Origin: Candidatus Bathyarchaeia archaeon
GTDB taxonomy: Archaea > Thermoproteota > Bathyarchaeia > Bathyarchaeales > Bathycorpusculaceae
DNA length: 64,000 bases
Direction of reading: 5' to 3'
NCBI GenBank assembly: GCA_038728085.1
Contig: JAVYUU010000002.1
Coordinates: forward strand, 223,271 to 287,270
Every line of letters starts with the position of its first letter. The first letter of the stretch is position 1. The notes under the pieces were generated by a model. That model saw only the letters and a program-made list of their open reading frames with translations. It did not search any database and was not told where the DNA came from. The position numbers were made by a program, and so were the translations under genes. Shown here piece by piece: positions 30,435-40,955 of the stretch.

Positions 30435-32336
30435 ATGCCCGATCCAAAGACCTTGTTAGAAAATAAGCCTGGAAAACGAGCGTTGCTGCTTGGTAATGAG
30501 GCCATCGCCCGCGGGATCCTAGAGGCCGGCATAGGAGTGGTTACAACTTACCCGGGAACTCCGGCTTCTGAAATTGGCGACGCTGTTTCGGCTATAGCCC
30601 GAGAAGCCGGCGTTTACATGGAGTATTCCGTCAATGAGATTGTGGCTGTTGAGGTGGCTGGTGGGGCTGCGAATTGTGGGGTTAGGGCGCTTTCAGCCAT
30701 GAAGCATGTGGGTTTGAATGTGGCTGCAGACGCCTTGACGACTCTCGCCTATGTGGGTGTTAGGGGCGGAATGGTTGTCGTGGCAGCGGATGACCCGGAA
30801 TGCTATAGTTCACAAAATGAGCAGGACAGCAGATTTTACGCTTGGTTTTCAAACATTCCATGCCTTGAGCCGTCAAACCCACAAGAAGCCAAGGATATGG
30901 TGGCTTACGCTGTGGAAATCTCTGAAAAACTTGAGTTGCCAGTTATATTGCGGACAACGACAAGGGTTAGCCACACAAGGGCGCCCGTTGTTTTTGGGAA
31001 ACTTGTAAAGCTAAACTTGAAGGGCGAATTTGTTCGGGATGCCAAACGCCTAGTTATGGTTCCAGCCAATTCAAGACCAAGACATGATGTGCTATTACAG
31101 AAGATGGAGAAGGCAAGGGAAATGGCTGAAGCTTCACCTTACAATCTAATAGCCCGCAGAGGCAAAAACAGGGAGTATGGGGTAATCTCGTCAAGTTCAG
31201 CCTACAATTATACTATGGAAGCCATTGAACTTTTGGGATTAGATGCTGACATCCTAAAGCTCGGCATGACTCACCCGCTGCCCGAAAGGATGATTGGACA
31301 GTTTCTGAGGGAACATGACAAGGTAATAGTCGTTGAGGAGCTCGAGCCCTACCTCGAACTTCATGTTAAGGCAATAGCCAAAGACCAAGCGCCAGAAACA
31401 GAGGTTTATGGAAAAATTGGACGCCAGTATTTCCCAAGATCCGGTGAACTTTCACCCCGCCGAGTTCTAGAGGGCTTGTCAGCGATAACCGGGAGGAAAG
31501 CGCTTGTGAACTTTGAGAACTTGGATAAGCGGTATGCAGAAGTTGTCAGAGAGCTTCCTCCAAGACCACCCGTTCTGTGTCCAGGATGCCCCCACAGAGC
31601 ATCCTTCTACGCAATCAGGAAGGTCGCAGGCGAAAAAGCCGTTTATCCCACTGACATCGGCTGCTATGCTTTGGGTTATGCTCCGCCCCTAAACGTTGGC
31701 GACATCCTAATCTGCATGGGATCCGGAGTGGGTACGGCTCAGGGAATAAGCAAAGCAACGGAGGCGCCCACAATCGCCATAATCGGAGACTCCACATTCT
31801 TCCATGCGGGAGTGCCGAGACTACTGAACGCCATTTATAACAAGCATCGAATCGTGGTTGCAGTTTTAGACAACATGACAACAGCCATGACCGGACACCA
31901 GCCGCATCCTGGCACGGGTTTAACTGGCATGCAAACAGCCACCGAGCCAATAGCCATCGAGAAAGTGGCTGAGGGTTGCGGTGTCAAACTCGTCAAAGTT
32001 GTTAACCCCTTCAATTTCAAAGAGGCAGAGAACACACTAAAAGAGGCTTTAGATTTCCCAGAAACATCGCTGATCGTCTTCAGAGCGCCGTGCGCTCTGC
32101 TGCTTCTGAGGGAGAAGAGGCGCAAAGACTTGGAAATTGTCCCCTTAAAGGTTAGCGGAAAATGCACGAACTGCCTAGCATGTATCAAGCTTTTAGGGTG
32201 TCCAGCCATAACCTTAACGGAAAACAAAACCGTTGCCATAAATGAGAACCTATGCGTAGGCTGCGGGCTTTGCGCCTACATTTGTCCATATAAAGCCATA
32301 GAGCCGGCAAAACAATGCAGAGGAGGAAATGCATGA
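30435..32336 (+). CDS. iorA: Indolepyruvate ferredoxin oxidoreductase, alpha subunit
   Basis: A 633-aa subunit of the thiamine-pyrophosphate 2-oxoacid ferredoxin oxidoreductase for aryl pyruvates. The N-terminal pyrimidine-binding domain (Y-P-G-T-P-A-S-E-I-G), the TPP-binding domain (G-D-S-T-F-F-H-A-G) and a C-terminal ferredoxin domain with two Cys clusters (C-x2-C-x2-C and C-V-G-C-G-L-C-A-Y-I-C-P) are visible. It decarboxylates indole-, phenyl- and hydroxyphenyl-pyruvate to the aryl-acetyl-CoA, passing electrons to ferredoxin. Overlaps iorB by 4 nt. Confidence 0.95.
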   Translation: MPDPKTLLENKPGKRALLLGNEAIARGILEAGIGVVTTYPGTPASEIGDAVSAIAREAGVYMEYSVNEIVAVEVAGGAANCGVRALSAMKHVGLNVAADALTTLAYVGVRGGMVVVAADDPECYSSQNEQDSRFYAWFSNIPCLEPSNPQEAKDMVAYAVEISEKLELPVILRTTTRVSHTRAPVVFGKLVKLNLKGEFVRDAKRLVMVPANSRPRHDVLLQKMEKAREMAEASPYNLIARRGKNREYGVISSSSAYNYTMEAIELLGLDADILKLGMTHPLPERMIGQFLREHDKVIVVEELEPYLELHVKAIAKDQAPETEVYGKIGRQYFPRSGELSPRRVLEGLSAITGRKALVNFENLDKRYAEVVRELPPRPPVLCPGCPHRASFYAIRKVAGEKAVYPTDIGCYALGYAPPLNVGDILICMGSGVGTAQGISKATEAPTIAIIGDSTFFHAGVPRLLNAIYNKHRIVVAVLDNMTTAMTGHQPHPGTGLTGMQTATEPIAIEKVAEGCGVKLVKVVNPFNFKEAENTLKEALDFPETSLIVFRAPCALLLLREKRRKDLEIVPLKVSGKCTNCLACIKLLGCPAITLTENKTVAINENLCVGCGLCAYICPYKAIEPAKQCRGGNA

Positions 32337-32935
32337 AAGCATTTAACATGGTTCTAGCAGGGGTGGGTGGGCAAGGCATCCTCTTAGCCGCAGAAATTTT
32401 GGGGACAGCCGCCATCAAAGAGAGGTTGGATGTCCGTGTAAGCGAAGTTCACGGCATGGCTCAAAGGGGCGGTGCTGTTGTCTCCATGGTGAGAATAGGC
32501 GAAAACGTTTTGTCTCCACTAGTCTTGGATGGAAACGCTGATGTTATTCTTGGATTCGAACCAATGGAAACTTTGAGGAACGCCAAGTACGCCTCGGAGA
32601 AAACCCTAATAATCATGGGGGATGAGCAGATTTCGCCTCCAGCGCTCACGTTGAGGGGTGAAAGCTATCCAAGGATTGACGAAATTCTTGAGAAGCTTAA
32701 GCGCTTTTCTAAAAACGTCATCATGGTTGAGGCTTTAAGACTCGCCAAGGAAGCTGGAAGCTCCTTAGTGCAGAATGTTGTCTTGCTTGGAGCTCTGATC
32801 GCCACTGGTAAAACACCCATCAAAAAGGAGAGTCTCGTTGAAGCTTTAAAGGAGCTTGTTCCGGCAAAATATTTAGACATGAATATGAAAGCCTTTGAGC
32901 TTGGCTATCAATACGTCAAAAATCTTGGCTCCTAA
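32333..32935 (+). CDS. iorB: Indolepyruvate ferredoxin oxidoreductase, beta subunit
   Basis: A 200-aa gamma/beta-type subunit that provides the interdomain part of the oxidoreductase. The G-V-G-G-Q-G-I-L-L-A-A motif is at the N-terminus, and S-E-V-H-G-M-A-Q-R-G-G-A-V follows. ATG at 32333 overlaps the iorA stop (ATGA) after GAGGAGG. With iorA it forms the active enzyme for fermenting aromatic amino acids. Confidence 0.94.
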   Translation: MKAFNMVLAGVGGQGILLAAEILGTAAIKERLDVRVSEVHGMAQRGGAVVSMVRIGENVLSPLVLDGNADVILGFEPMETLRNAKYASEKTLIIMGDEQISPPALTLRGESYPRIDEILEKLKRFSKNVIMVEALRLAKEAGSSLVQNVVLLGALIATGKTPIKKESLVEALKELVPAKYLDMNMKAFELGYQYVKNLGS

Positions 32936-33282
32936 CTCTGCCCAATCGGTTTTTCCGCATTCTCCTTTATAGCCTTCAATAAGCTTCTGAAAATCTTCAT
33001 GTCCGAAACGTTCACTATGGGGATTTGGAGGCTTTTATCCACTTCATAGATTTTCTCATATTTTGGAAATTCCGTGTAGCATATTTGGCTTATTGGAAAT
33101 TCACGGTTCTTCAACTCGTGCTCGAAGGATTTCTCATAAACCTCTAGACATAGCAGATAGCCATCTATCCAGTAAAGCCTATTCGCACCGTATGTGGTGG
33201 CGCACCATGCAATGTCGCCAACATTACGCTTGTCTAAACCGAGCACAGTAACCTTCTTTGTCGGGGCAATCTCCACGTCCAT
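32932..33282 (-). CDS. Unknown 116-aa protein
   Basis: A 116-aa soluble protein that I do not recognise. It has no clear catalytic motif; two Cys residues (W-C-A-T and L-L-C-L) and a charged middle are seen. It lies 7 nt after the XPF-like nuclease gene on the same strand, so the two may be co-transcribed and it may be a DNA repair accessory. Its stop overlaps the iorB stop from the other strand. Confidence 0.5.
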   Translation of the reverse strand: MDVEIAPTKKVTVLGLDKRNVGDIAWCATTYGANRLYWIDGYLLCLEVYEKSFEHELKNREFPISQICYTEFPKYEKIYEVDKSLQIPIVNVSDMKIFRSLLKAIKENAEKPIGQS

Positions 33283-33289
33283 GGCATTT

Positions 33290-33994
33290 TCACCCCTTAA
33301 ACGGCGTGTTTAACACTTCTTTAACCTTGCCGCTTATTTTTGGGCCAAGCCCATAGACAGTTTTGGGCCAGTCGTCAACATTTAGGAACGCGTTTAAAGG
33401 TGTTTTATAGGATTTAAGAATTGCTATGGCTTTTTCCCTTCCAATGTTGGGCAAACTTGCCACAAAAAAGATTTGGGCATCCTCCAAAGTTTCGCATTTC
33501 TTAACGGGATGCACCGTGGGAACACGTTTCTCGACAATCTGCTCCTGACGGGCGGCTATATAGAGGAAATCCACGGTCTCCTTGTGGGACGTTGTGTTTA
33601 CTATGGCGATGCCGTTCTTCGCCAAATTGAACAGGGCGCCCCAAACGGCTTCGGGTTTAATCCTACTAAACTTGTAGATTATTGGCATGTAGCCCTCAAG
33701 GAGAATCAGCGCCTTTGGATAGGCTTCCTTGAGCTTAAAAAGCTGCTCAAATAGGTAGCGGTGGGTAAGCGTATATACAAAGTCTTGAACCCTCTTCCGT
33801 TCAACCGCACACACATCAGAGAGAATATAATCCCCCTTCTCCAAAGGCTCAATTTTAACGTTTACACCGCGCTCCCTAAGCCCCTTAACAATTTTTTCGG
33901 CACTGCTGGCCTCGCGGCTATCAACGATGATTGTTGGCTCCTGCTCGTCCCCCTTCTCCTTCAAGTATGGCAGCAGTGACTCGGCTCCGGACAT
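33290..33994 (-). CDS. XPF/ERCC4-type structure-specific endonuclease
   Basis: A 234-aa nuclease of the crenarchaeal XPF type without a helicase domain. The ERCC4 nuclease domain includes I-V-D-S-R-E at about 22-28 and the G-D-Y...V-E-R-K motif (E-R-K at about residue 67). Two helix-hairpin-helix segments near the C-terminus (L-P-N-I-G-R-E-K-A and Y-G-L-G-P-K-I) bind DNA. It cuts 3' flaps and fork structures in repair, usually with PCNA; a terminal PIP-like box is not evident. Confidence 0.88.
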   Translation of the reverse strand: MSGAESLLPYLKEKGDEQEPTIIVDSREASSAEKIVKGLRERGVNVKIEPLEKGDYILSDVCAVERKRVQDFVYTLTHRYLFEQLFKLKEAYPKALILLEGYMPIIYKFSRIKPEAVWGALFNLAKNGIAIVNTTSHKETVDFLYIAARQEQIVEKRVPTVHPVKKCETLEDAQIFFVASLPNIGREKAIAILKSYKTPLNAFLNVDDWPKTVYGLGPKISGKVKEVLNTPFKG

Positions 33995-34133
33995 AACAAT
34001 TCAGCTCTAACTGTATGCTAAACAATGGATGCTATTTTCTCTTGCGGTTTCACATGCAGCCTACTGAATCGCATAGCCTTTCGGTTAAAACCCAGAGAAT
34101 TCGATGTTTCGAGATAAAAAGGAAGGATGGTGT

Positions 34134-35441
<1,308 letters not shown>

Positions 35442-35670
35442 TTTTCTCCCTCACTTCAAACTTAAATATTCCCTATTTTTAGTGGATTCGTTTACACAAC
35501 TGTTCAATCAATTATTTTAAGTTTATCATACTTTAAATCATTCAGTTCTTAGTTTTTGCTGCATAAAAGTCAAATTTACGGCTGGAAGACTCGAATTGAC
35601 TATCCAGTTTTTAGCTTTTCGAAACGAATATTAATGTATGTGTCTTGAATAGTTTTGACGAGTACGGTTT

Positions 35671-36846
35671 ATGCCAGCCAATCTGCCAGCTGAAGCAAAG
35701 CGTAAGTGGGCTGAGGTTTCGGCAGCAAGAAACCCCTTAGAGAAGCTTAGGCTCATGGAGGAGTTTCTAAGCCTTGTACCAAAGCATAAAGGAACAGCCA
35801 AGCTCTGTGCCCAAGTTAAGAAGCAGATGGCTGTCCTGCGCAGAGAAATTGAAGAGGGAAAAAGAAGAAAAACGGGCAAGGGTGGGCCAAGGTTTTTCAT
35901 AGAAAAGGAAGGAGCCGCCCAAGTTATTATTTTGGGCCTTACAAACGTGGGTAGAAGCAGTCTACTTTCAGCCTTAACGAACGCGAGGGTTGAGGTTTCG
36001 CCGGCGCCCTACACCACCAGAGAGCCCGTCCCGGGCATGCTTAACTATGAGGATATTCAGTTCCAGTTGGTTGAGGCCCCAGCCCTCAGGGAGGGGGCGG
36101 CTGAAGGGAAAGCTTGGGGTCTTCAAACTCTTGCCTTAGCTAGGAACGCTGATGGCTTAATCTTGATGGTGGACTTGACGCAGGAGCCCGTGGAGCAACT
36201 TTCCATAATCCTTGGGGAGTTGGAGAAAACTCGGATACTGGTTAGCAAGCCGAGGGCACGGGTTGAGATTGAAAGGAAGTTTATGGGCGCCGGTTTACGC
36301 ATAATAGTTCTTGGAAGGCTTTTAGATTGCACCTTCAAGGATGTGGAGGAGCTTCTCAAAAGCTATAGGGTCACAGATGCTGTTGTGAAAATTTATGGAG
36401 AAGCCACATTGGATGATGTTGAGGACGCCGTTTTTGAAAGCACAACCTACAAGCCAGCCATAATAGTTGCAAACAAAATTGACGTGGAAGGCGCTGAGGC
36501 AAACCTAAAACTCTTGGAGGAATATGTCGGCGGACAGCTTCCGATAATTGCCGTTTCATGTAAAACTGGTCAAGGCTTAGAGGAAATTGGAGCTTCCCTC
36601 TTCCAAGCTCTAGACTTGATTCGTGTTTACACAAAGGAACCTAGCGAAAGAAATCCCTCACCCAAGCCCTTCGTCTTAAGAAGAGGATCAACCGTTCACG
36701 ATCTAGCAAGAAACATTCACAGCGACTTCAGCGAGAACTTCGCCTATGCAAAGGTTTGGTCTAAACGGTTGATTTTCAGTCCCCAAAAGGTTGGAGCAAC
36801 CTTTGTCCTGGAAGACGGCGACGTTGTTGAAATCCATACAAAATAG
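35671..36846 (+). CDS. TGS-domain GTPase (DRG/OBG-related) with altered P-loop and G3
   Basis: A 391-aa protein with an N-terminal coiled coil (to about 75), a GTPase domain and a C-terminal TGS domain (about 330-391, L-R-R-G-S-T-V-H-D-L). The G1 motif is G-L-T-N-V-G-R-S-S (Arg at 95 in place of the catalytic Lys), and G3 reads V-E-A-P-A rather than D-x-P-G; N-K-I-D (268-271) is intact. Such changes would weaken GTP hydrolysis. Its strand interrupts the ribosomal/EF-1alpha group. Probably a ribosome-linked GTPase. Confidence 0.82.
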   Translation: MPANLPAEAKRKWAEVSAARNPLEKLRLMEEFLSLVPKHKGTAKLCAQVKKQMAVLRREIEEGKRRKTGKGGPRFFIEKEGAAQVIILGLTNVGRSSLLSALTNARVEVSPAPYTTREPVPGMLNYEDIQFQLVEAPALREGAAEGKAWGLQTLALARNADGLILMVDLTQEPVEQLSIILGELEKTRILVSKPRARVEIERKFMGAGLRIIVLGRLLDCTFKDVEELLKSYRVTDAVVKIYGEATLDDVEDAVFESTTYKPAIIVANKIDVEGAEANLKLLEEYVGGQLPIIAVSCKTGQGLEEIGASLFQALDLIRVYTKEPSERNPSPKPFVLRRGSTVHDLARNIHSDFSENFAYAKVWSKRLIFSPQKVGATFVLEDGDVVEIHTK

Positions 36847-36860
36847 AAGGTGTAAGGGGA

Positions 36861-37466
36861 CTATCTTGAAGCCATGGCAATCCTTTCAAGTTCATGGCGC
36901 TTGGAAACAGCGTAGCTTTTCATGTCGTTGTTAGCCGCTAGAATCAACTCTTCAGCAAGACACTCTTCAATGGAGCGGGGGCTATGCATGGCTGCTTGTC
37001 TGGCGCCCTCGCATATATGCCTCAGAGCAAGGTCCACTCTTCGCTGGGGAGAAATGTCCACGGAAATATGATAAACTATTCCACCATAAGCTATCCGTGT
37101 GGTGTCCTCGCAGGGCGCGGAGTTTTCAACGGCTCTGACAAGAACCTCTATGGGGTTTCTTCCAGTGCGCAGATGAATGATTTCAAATGCATGCTTAACT
37201 ATGTTTATGGCTTTAGCCTTTTTACCCGCATTTTTGCCGGGGCGCATAAGGTTGTTTATGAGCCTTTCAACAATGTTTACTTCTGCTTTTCCGAAACGTT
37301 TGTGTTCATGGCGTCCCATGCTATGGGGGATCACAACGGGTTTGAGGCATATGTACCTCTTTAACCCCGGATCTTTGACTTCAACCTCCTTGAAGCTCCA
37401 CTTTCCGAAAAGTTTGATCTCTTTTTCAGTTTCCTCTTTCTTTTGTTCTTTGCTCAAGGCTTTCAC
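36861..37466 (-). CDS. rpsG: 30S ribosomal protein S7
   Basis: A 201-aa archaeal S7 binding the 3' major domain of 16S r[32 protein letters not shown] and the C-terminal [14 protein letters not shown] segments are conserved. Overlaps S12 by 4 nt (ATGA), the usual S12-S7 order; EF-1alpha does not follow directly. Confidence 0.95.
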   Translation of the reverse strand: MKALSKEQKKEETEKEIKLFGKWSFKEVEVKDPGLKRYICLKPVVIPHSMGRHEHKRFGKAEVNIVERLINNLMRPGKNAGKKAKAINIVKHAFEIIHLRTGRNPIEVLVRAVENSAPCEDTTRIAYGGIVYHISVDISPQRRVDLALRHICEGARQAAMHSPRSIEECLAEELILAANNDMKSYAVSKRHELERIAMASR

Positions 37467-37903
37467 CGCATTGGCTTCTGTTTCCTACCAAGCACAAGTT
37501 CTTTGAGGGAAACACCATTAACCATTATAACCTTCCATCTTACGCCCGGAATGTCGCCCATGCTTCTTCCACGGGAGCCGCCGATGCCTTCCACAATAAC
37601 TTCGTCGTGTTCATCAACAACGTTTAGGGCGCCGTCTCCGGGCAGAAAAGCCGTAATAACCTTACCATTCTTGATAAGCTGGACTCGAACGCATTTTCGG
37701 ATAGCGCTGTTGGGCTGCTTACTCTCAACGCCAACCTTTTCGAGAACTATGCCCCTAGCCATGGGCGCGCCTTCAAGGGGATCCGCTTTAACGTCCAAAC
37801 CCAGCATGCGTCGTTTATAGTACATGCTACTCCAACGGAACTTCTTCCGCTTCGCTATCAACTTTCTAGCTGCGAATTCGCCTCTCGGAGACTTTGAACC
37901 CAT
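37463..37903 (-). CDS. rpsL: 30S ribosomal protein S12
   Basis: A 146-aa archaeal S12 from ATG 37903, the normal N-terminus M-G-S-K-S-P-R-G-E; the 11 residues of the longer frame are not conserved. The conserved [10 protein letters not shown] and [10 protein letters not shown] segments border the decoding centre. Followed by S7 with an overlap. Promoter region lies in the gene-free 37904-38310. Confidence 0.95.
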   Translation of the reverse strand: MGSKSPRGEFAARKLIAKRKKFRWSSMYYKRRMLGLDVKADPLEGAPMARGIVLEKVGVESKQPNSAIRKCVRVQLIKNGKVITAFLPGDGALNVVDEHDEVIVEGIGGSRGRSMGDIPGVRWKVIMVNGVSLKELVLGRKQKPMR

Positions 37904-38045
37904 AGCCCTAGTTATCCTCTCGCTACGGTTAATCACACATCTAATATTTAAACTGAACGAAGCCTAAACCCCAAAACTAGAGGGGATAGTCCCTATTGGC
38001 TTGAAAAGCTCCAAAAATGTTAAATTCTCTTTGTCTGCCTCACAA

Positions 38046-38192
38046 TTAAACTTTACATGCTGTAATTAGAAGCGAAGCTGTTAGAAGCGCCGACAAAACC
38101 GTGGTCGACGAGAACTCTGAAACCAAGGCATACTCCAGCGACTCAACAGTTGAGGAATAAGTCGCCACCACGGCATTCTGTTGGTATTCCAA
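38046..38192 (-). CDS. Possible 48-aa microprotein or gene remnant
   Basis: In the gene-free 37904-38310 a minus-strand frame starting with TTG at 38192 encodes 48 residues ending in a hydrophobic stretch that could be a membrane anchor (V-L-S-A-L-L-T-A-S-L-L-I-T). The open frame extends further upstream without an ATG. Codon choice looks coding-like, but there is no clear ribosome site. It could be the tail of a decayed gene. Nothing else of note was seen in this region. Confidence 0.25.
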   Translation of the reverse strand: MEYQQNAVVATYSSTVESLEYALVSEFSSTTVLSALLTASLLITACKV

Positions 38193-38310
38193 TAAAGCGT
38201 TGTCAAAACACCTTTTATTGCAAGCGCCAATAAACGCGAGGAACCCACATGTTAGACGGAGGAACAGATTTAAGCCAAAGCCTTAAACTGGGTATAATGA
38301 GCGTTTTCAA

Positions 38311-39105
38311 ATGACTGCCTGGAGACTATTGAAATTTGAAACCCACAACGCCTACATGAATATGGCTATAGACGAAGCCATCCTAAACGCAAGAATAAAA
38401 GGAATTGTGCCCAACACTTTGCGCTTTTACCGTTGGAACCCTTCGGCGGTTTCTATTGGAAAATTTCAAAATGTAGGAAACGAGGTTTACTTGGAAAACT
38501 GCCTCAAACATGGCGTGGACGTTGTCCGCCGCATAACCGGCGGGGGCACGGTTTATCACGATGCTGAAGGCGAAATCACATACAGCGTAGTCGCAGATAA
38601 GACAAGCTTAAACACTAAGGACATAACTGAAGTTTACGCAAGAATCTACGCCGGCATAGTCCAAGCCCTCAAAATTTTAGGGTTAAAAGCAGACTTCAAC
38701 GAAGGCAACCCAAAAGTGTGTCCAAACCTAACGGTAAATGGCAAAAAAATCTCGGGAAGCGCCCAGTGCCACAAATCCGGCGTAGTTCTGCAGCATGGCA
38801 CACTGCTGGTGGATGTTAACTTGGAGAAAATGTTCACCTTTCTGAAGGTTCCATGGGCAAAAACATGCATGGAAATCGTAGGCATAGCCAAAAACAAAAT
38901 AACCTCTATAAGAGCGGAACTCGGCAAAGAAATTCCTTTAGAAACGGTGCACGAAGCCCTCATTAAAGGTTTTCATGAAACTCTGGGAACACCTCTTAAA
39001 CCAGAAGAATTAACACCCTATGAAAGGGAGCTAGCTGAAAAACTTTACAAGGAAAAATATGCCACCGCCAACTGGAACATGCATGGAAAAGAAAAAGAAG
39101 GCTAA
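38311..39105 (+). CDS. lplA: Lipoate-protein ligase A (catalytic domain)
   Basis: A 264-aa enzyme of the LplA/LipB/BirA family. [12 protein letters not shown] is the lipoate/AMP-binding motif and K-K-I-S-G-S-A-Q-C the catalytic Lys region. It attaches lipoate or octanoate to lipoyl domains of 2-oxoacid dehydrogenases or the glycine-cleavage H protein. A separate LplB-like subunit is not seen. A match with the two radical SAM proteins at 20.7-23.2 kb completes a lipoylation set. Confidence 0.88.
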   Translation: MTAWRLLKFETHNAYMNMAIDEAILNARIKGIVPNTLRFYRWNPSAVSIGKFQNVGNEVYLENCLKHGVDVVRRITGGGTVYHDAEGEITYSVVADKTSLNTKDITEVYARIYAGIVQALKILGLKADFNEGNPKVCPNLTVNGKKISGSAQCHKSGVVLQHGTLLVDVNLEKMFTFLKVPWAKTCMEIVGIAKNKITSIRAELGKEIPLETVHEALIKGFHETLGTPLKPEELTPYERELAEKLYKEKYATANWNMHGKEKEG

Positions 39106-40541
39106 CGTTTCACTCTTCGCCATCTCACGCCCTGGGGTGTATCCTCAACAATTATGCCCATAGCGCGAAGTTGCTCTCTAATCTTGTCAGCGGTTGCCCA
39201 GTCTTTGACTTTTCTGGCTTCCTCCCTTCTCCGAATGAGCTCTTCAACTTCTGGCGGCAGCCTCTCCTCTTGCTGCACGTTTCTCGCCAAATCCAACGCA
39301 AAAATTTTGTCGAACTCCATGAGCAAGTCATACTTTTCACGGTTAGTCAAAGCCTTCTCTTCCCTAACCAAAGCCCACGTAAGAGCCAACGCCTTTGGCA
39401 TGTTTAAATCGTCATTCACCGCTTCAAGAAACCTTTCATAGTACTCCTCAAACTTTGGGCTTCTTTCAGCTTTTTCCTCCAAATTTTCAGCAAAACTTCT
39501 AACATGTTCCCTCAACGTGAACAAGGCGTTCTGAGCTGACTGTAGGCTTTCCCAAGTGAAAACAAGCTCGGATCGGTAATGGGCAGTTAGACACAAATAC
39601 CTGAAGGCTAAAGGGTCAAAGCCCCTGTCCACTAGAGTCTGAACTGTGATTATATGCCCGGCAGACTTCGCCATCTTCATCGATTTGCCAAACACTAGGA
39701 AGGCTCCATGAAGCCAATAGTTCGCCAAAGGCTTGCCAGTTAAGGCTTCAGCCTGTGCAATTTCGTTTGTGTGATGGATTGGTATGTGGTCTATGCCTCC
39801 ACAATGGATGTCGAAGTGTTCACCCAAATATTTCATTGCCATAACAGTGCATTCTATGTGCCATCCCGGGAAGCCTACACCCCATGGGGAATCCCACTCC
39901 ATTTGCCGTTTCCTGTCCTTGGGAGAAAAACGCCACAAGCAGAAGTCGGTTAGGTTTCTCTTGTTGGGATTAAATTCAACCCTTGCCCCAGCCTTCAGGC
40001 TTTCGTTTAATCTTTCGAAGTCCATCCCCGTGAGCTTCCCATAATCCTTCAATCTCGAAGTGTCAAAGTAGACGCCATCATCAATAATGTACGTGTATCC
40101 TTTCTTCTCAAGCCTGCGGATATAATCAATCATGTCTGCTATGTGATCCGTTGCCTTACAAACCACAGTAGGCTTGAGAATGTTAAGCCTCTCCGCATCC
40201 TCAAAAAACTTACGGGTGTAGAAGTCGGCTATCTCCCAAACGGTTTTACGCTCCCTCTGAGCACCAACCTCCATTTTATCCTCACCAGTGTCAGCATCCG
40301 AGGTCAAGTGTCCAACATCCGTAATGTTCATCACATGCACAACCTCAAAACCATTGAACTCCAAAACCCTCCGCAGCACATCCTCAAAAATGTAGGTTCT
40401 AAAATTGCCAATGTGAGCGTACCAGTAAACTGTTGGTCCACAACAGTACATCCTAACTTTTCCTGGTTCTATGGGGATGAACTTCTCCTTTCTCCGCGTT
40501 AAAGTGTTGTATAGGTAGATTTCCCCTATAGGGTTTCCCAT
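39102..40541 (-). CDS. cysS: Cysteinyl-tRNA synthetase
   Basis: A 479-aa class I synthetase. The HIGH motif reads H-I-G-N (after Y-W-Y-A) and the KMSKS motif reads K-M-A-K-S. Zinc-binding residues C-G-P-T and C-G-G-I-D-H are present. Start at ATG 40541 (M-G-N-P-I-G-E) rather than the longer frame. A 48-aa microprotein gene ends 53 nt upstream, and a structured leader with TATA box lies before that. It overlaps the lplA 3' end by 4 nt. Confidence 0.95.
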   Translation of the reverse strand: MGNPIGEIYLYNTLTRRKEKFIPIEPGKVRMYCCGPTVYWYAHIGNFRTYIFEDVLRRVLEFNGFEVVHVMNITDVGHLTSDADTGEDKMEVGAQRERKTVWEIADFYTRKFFEDAERLNILKPTVVCKATDHIADMIDYIRRLEKKGYTYIIDDGVYFDTSRLKDYGKLTGMDFERLNESLKAGARVEFNPNKRNLTDFCLWRFSPKDRKRQMEWDSPWGVGFPGWHIECTVMAMKYLGEHFDIHCGGIDHIPIHHTNEIAQAEALTGKPLANYWLHGAFLVFGKSMKMAKSAGHIITVQTLVDRGFDPLAFRYLCLTAHYRSELVFTWESLQSAQNALFTLREHVRSFAENLEEKAERSPKFEEYYERFLEAVNDDLNMPKALALTWALVREEKALTNREKYDLLMEFDKIFALDLARNVQQEERLPPEVEELIRRREEARKVKDWATADKIREQLRAMGIIVEDTPQGVRWRRVKR

Positions 40542-40594
40542 TCCCACGTCTCCGCGCAAAAATAACCGCAAGAAAACTTAAAGCCTTTACTTAA

Positions 40595-40741
40595 TCAATC
40601 ATACTTCCTAAATTTCAACATCTTCCTAAAACTTCTAAGATCTTGCGCAACAAGCTTTAAAAAACGAAGCTCCTCCATGGCCCTCTCAAACCTGGCAAAC
40701 TCCTCATAAAGCCTCTCTAACCCTCTTCCAAAATCTTCCAT
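40595..40741 (-). CDS. 48-aa charged microprotein upstream of cysS
   Basis: A short frame from ATG 40741 to TGA at 40595 encoding 48 residues with about 40% charged amino acids and an amphipathic helix pattern (L-E-R-L-Y-E-E-F-A-R-F-E-R-A). No known family. It lies between a folded leader (40790-40856) and cysS on the same strand, so it could be a regulatory leader peptide or a synthetase-linked protein. Confidence 0.4.
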   Translation of the reverse strand: MEDFGRGLERLYEEFARFERAMEELRFLKLVAQDLRSFRKMLKFRKYD

Positions 40742-40789
40742 AAAACACACCACAAGATTGGGGGTTCTCATCGCTTTTCAGCCGACCAA

Positions 40790-40856
40790 GCGGCCATTTC
40801 CGTCATCGAGGAGAAAGGAGAAGGCTTCGAAAACGGAAAACCCGAAAACTGGCCGC
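40790..40856 (-). promoter_or_regulatory. Strong stem structure in the probable leader of the microprotein-cysS transcript
   Basis: On the plus strand GCGGCCATTTCCGT (40790-40803) pairs in two halves: ACGGAAA (40833-40839) with the inner 7 nt and TGGCCGC (40850-40856) with the outer 7 nt, leaving a 10-nt bulge on one side. It lies downstream of a minus-strand TATA box (40901-40910), so it would be at the 5' end of the transcript. Confidence 0.45.
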
Positions 40857-40900
40857 CTATGGTCAGCCTTCAACCTCAACCCCCCATGCGTCGTAAGACT

Positions 40901-40910
40901 TAATATTTAA
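40901..40910 (-). promoter_or_regulatory. TATA box of the microprotein-cysS operon
   Basis: TTAAATATTA on the minus strand lies 160 nt upstream of the microprotein ATG. A start site about 26 nt further down (near 40878) would put the 40790-40856 stem within the 5' leader. It is the clearest TATA element in this gap. Confidence 0.4.
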
Positions 40911-40955
40911 TGAAGTATAAAAGGATTACTGAATAACACGAATACACACGCTAAG

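Noticed and set aside
40742..40900. C/D box small RNA on the minus strand
   Set aside because: GATGA and CTGA sequences occur but their order and spacing do not make complete C/D and C'/D' pairs; the stem is better read as a leader structure.
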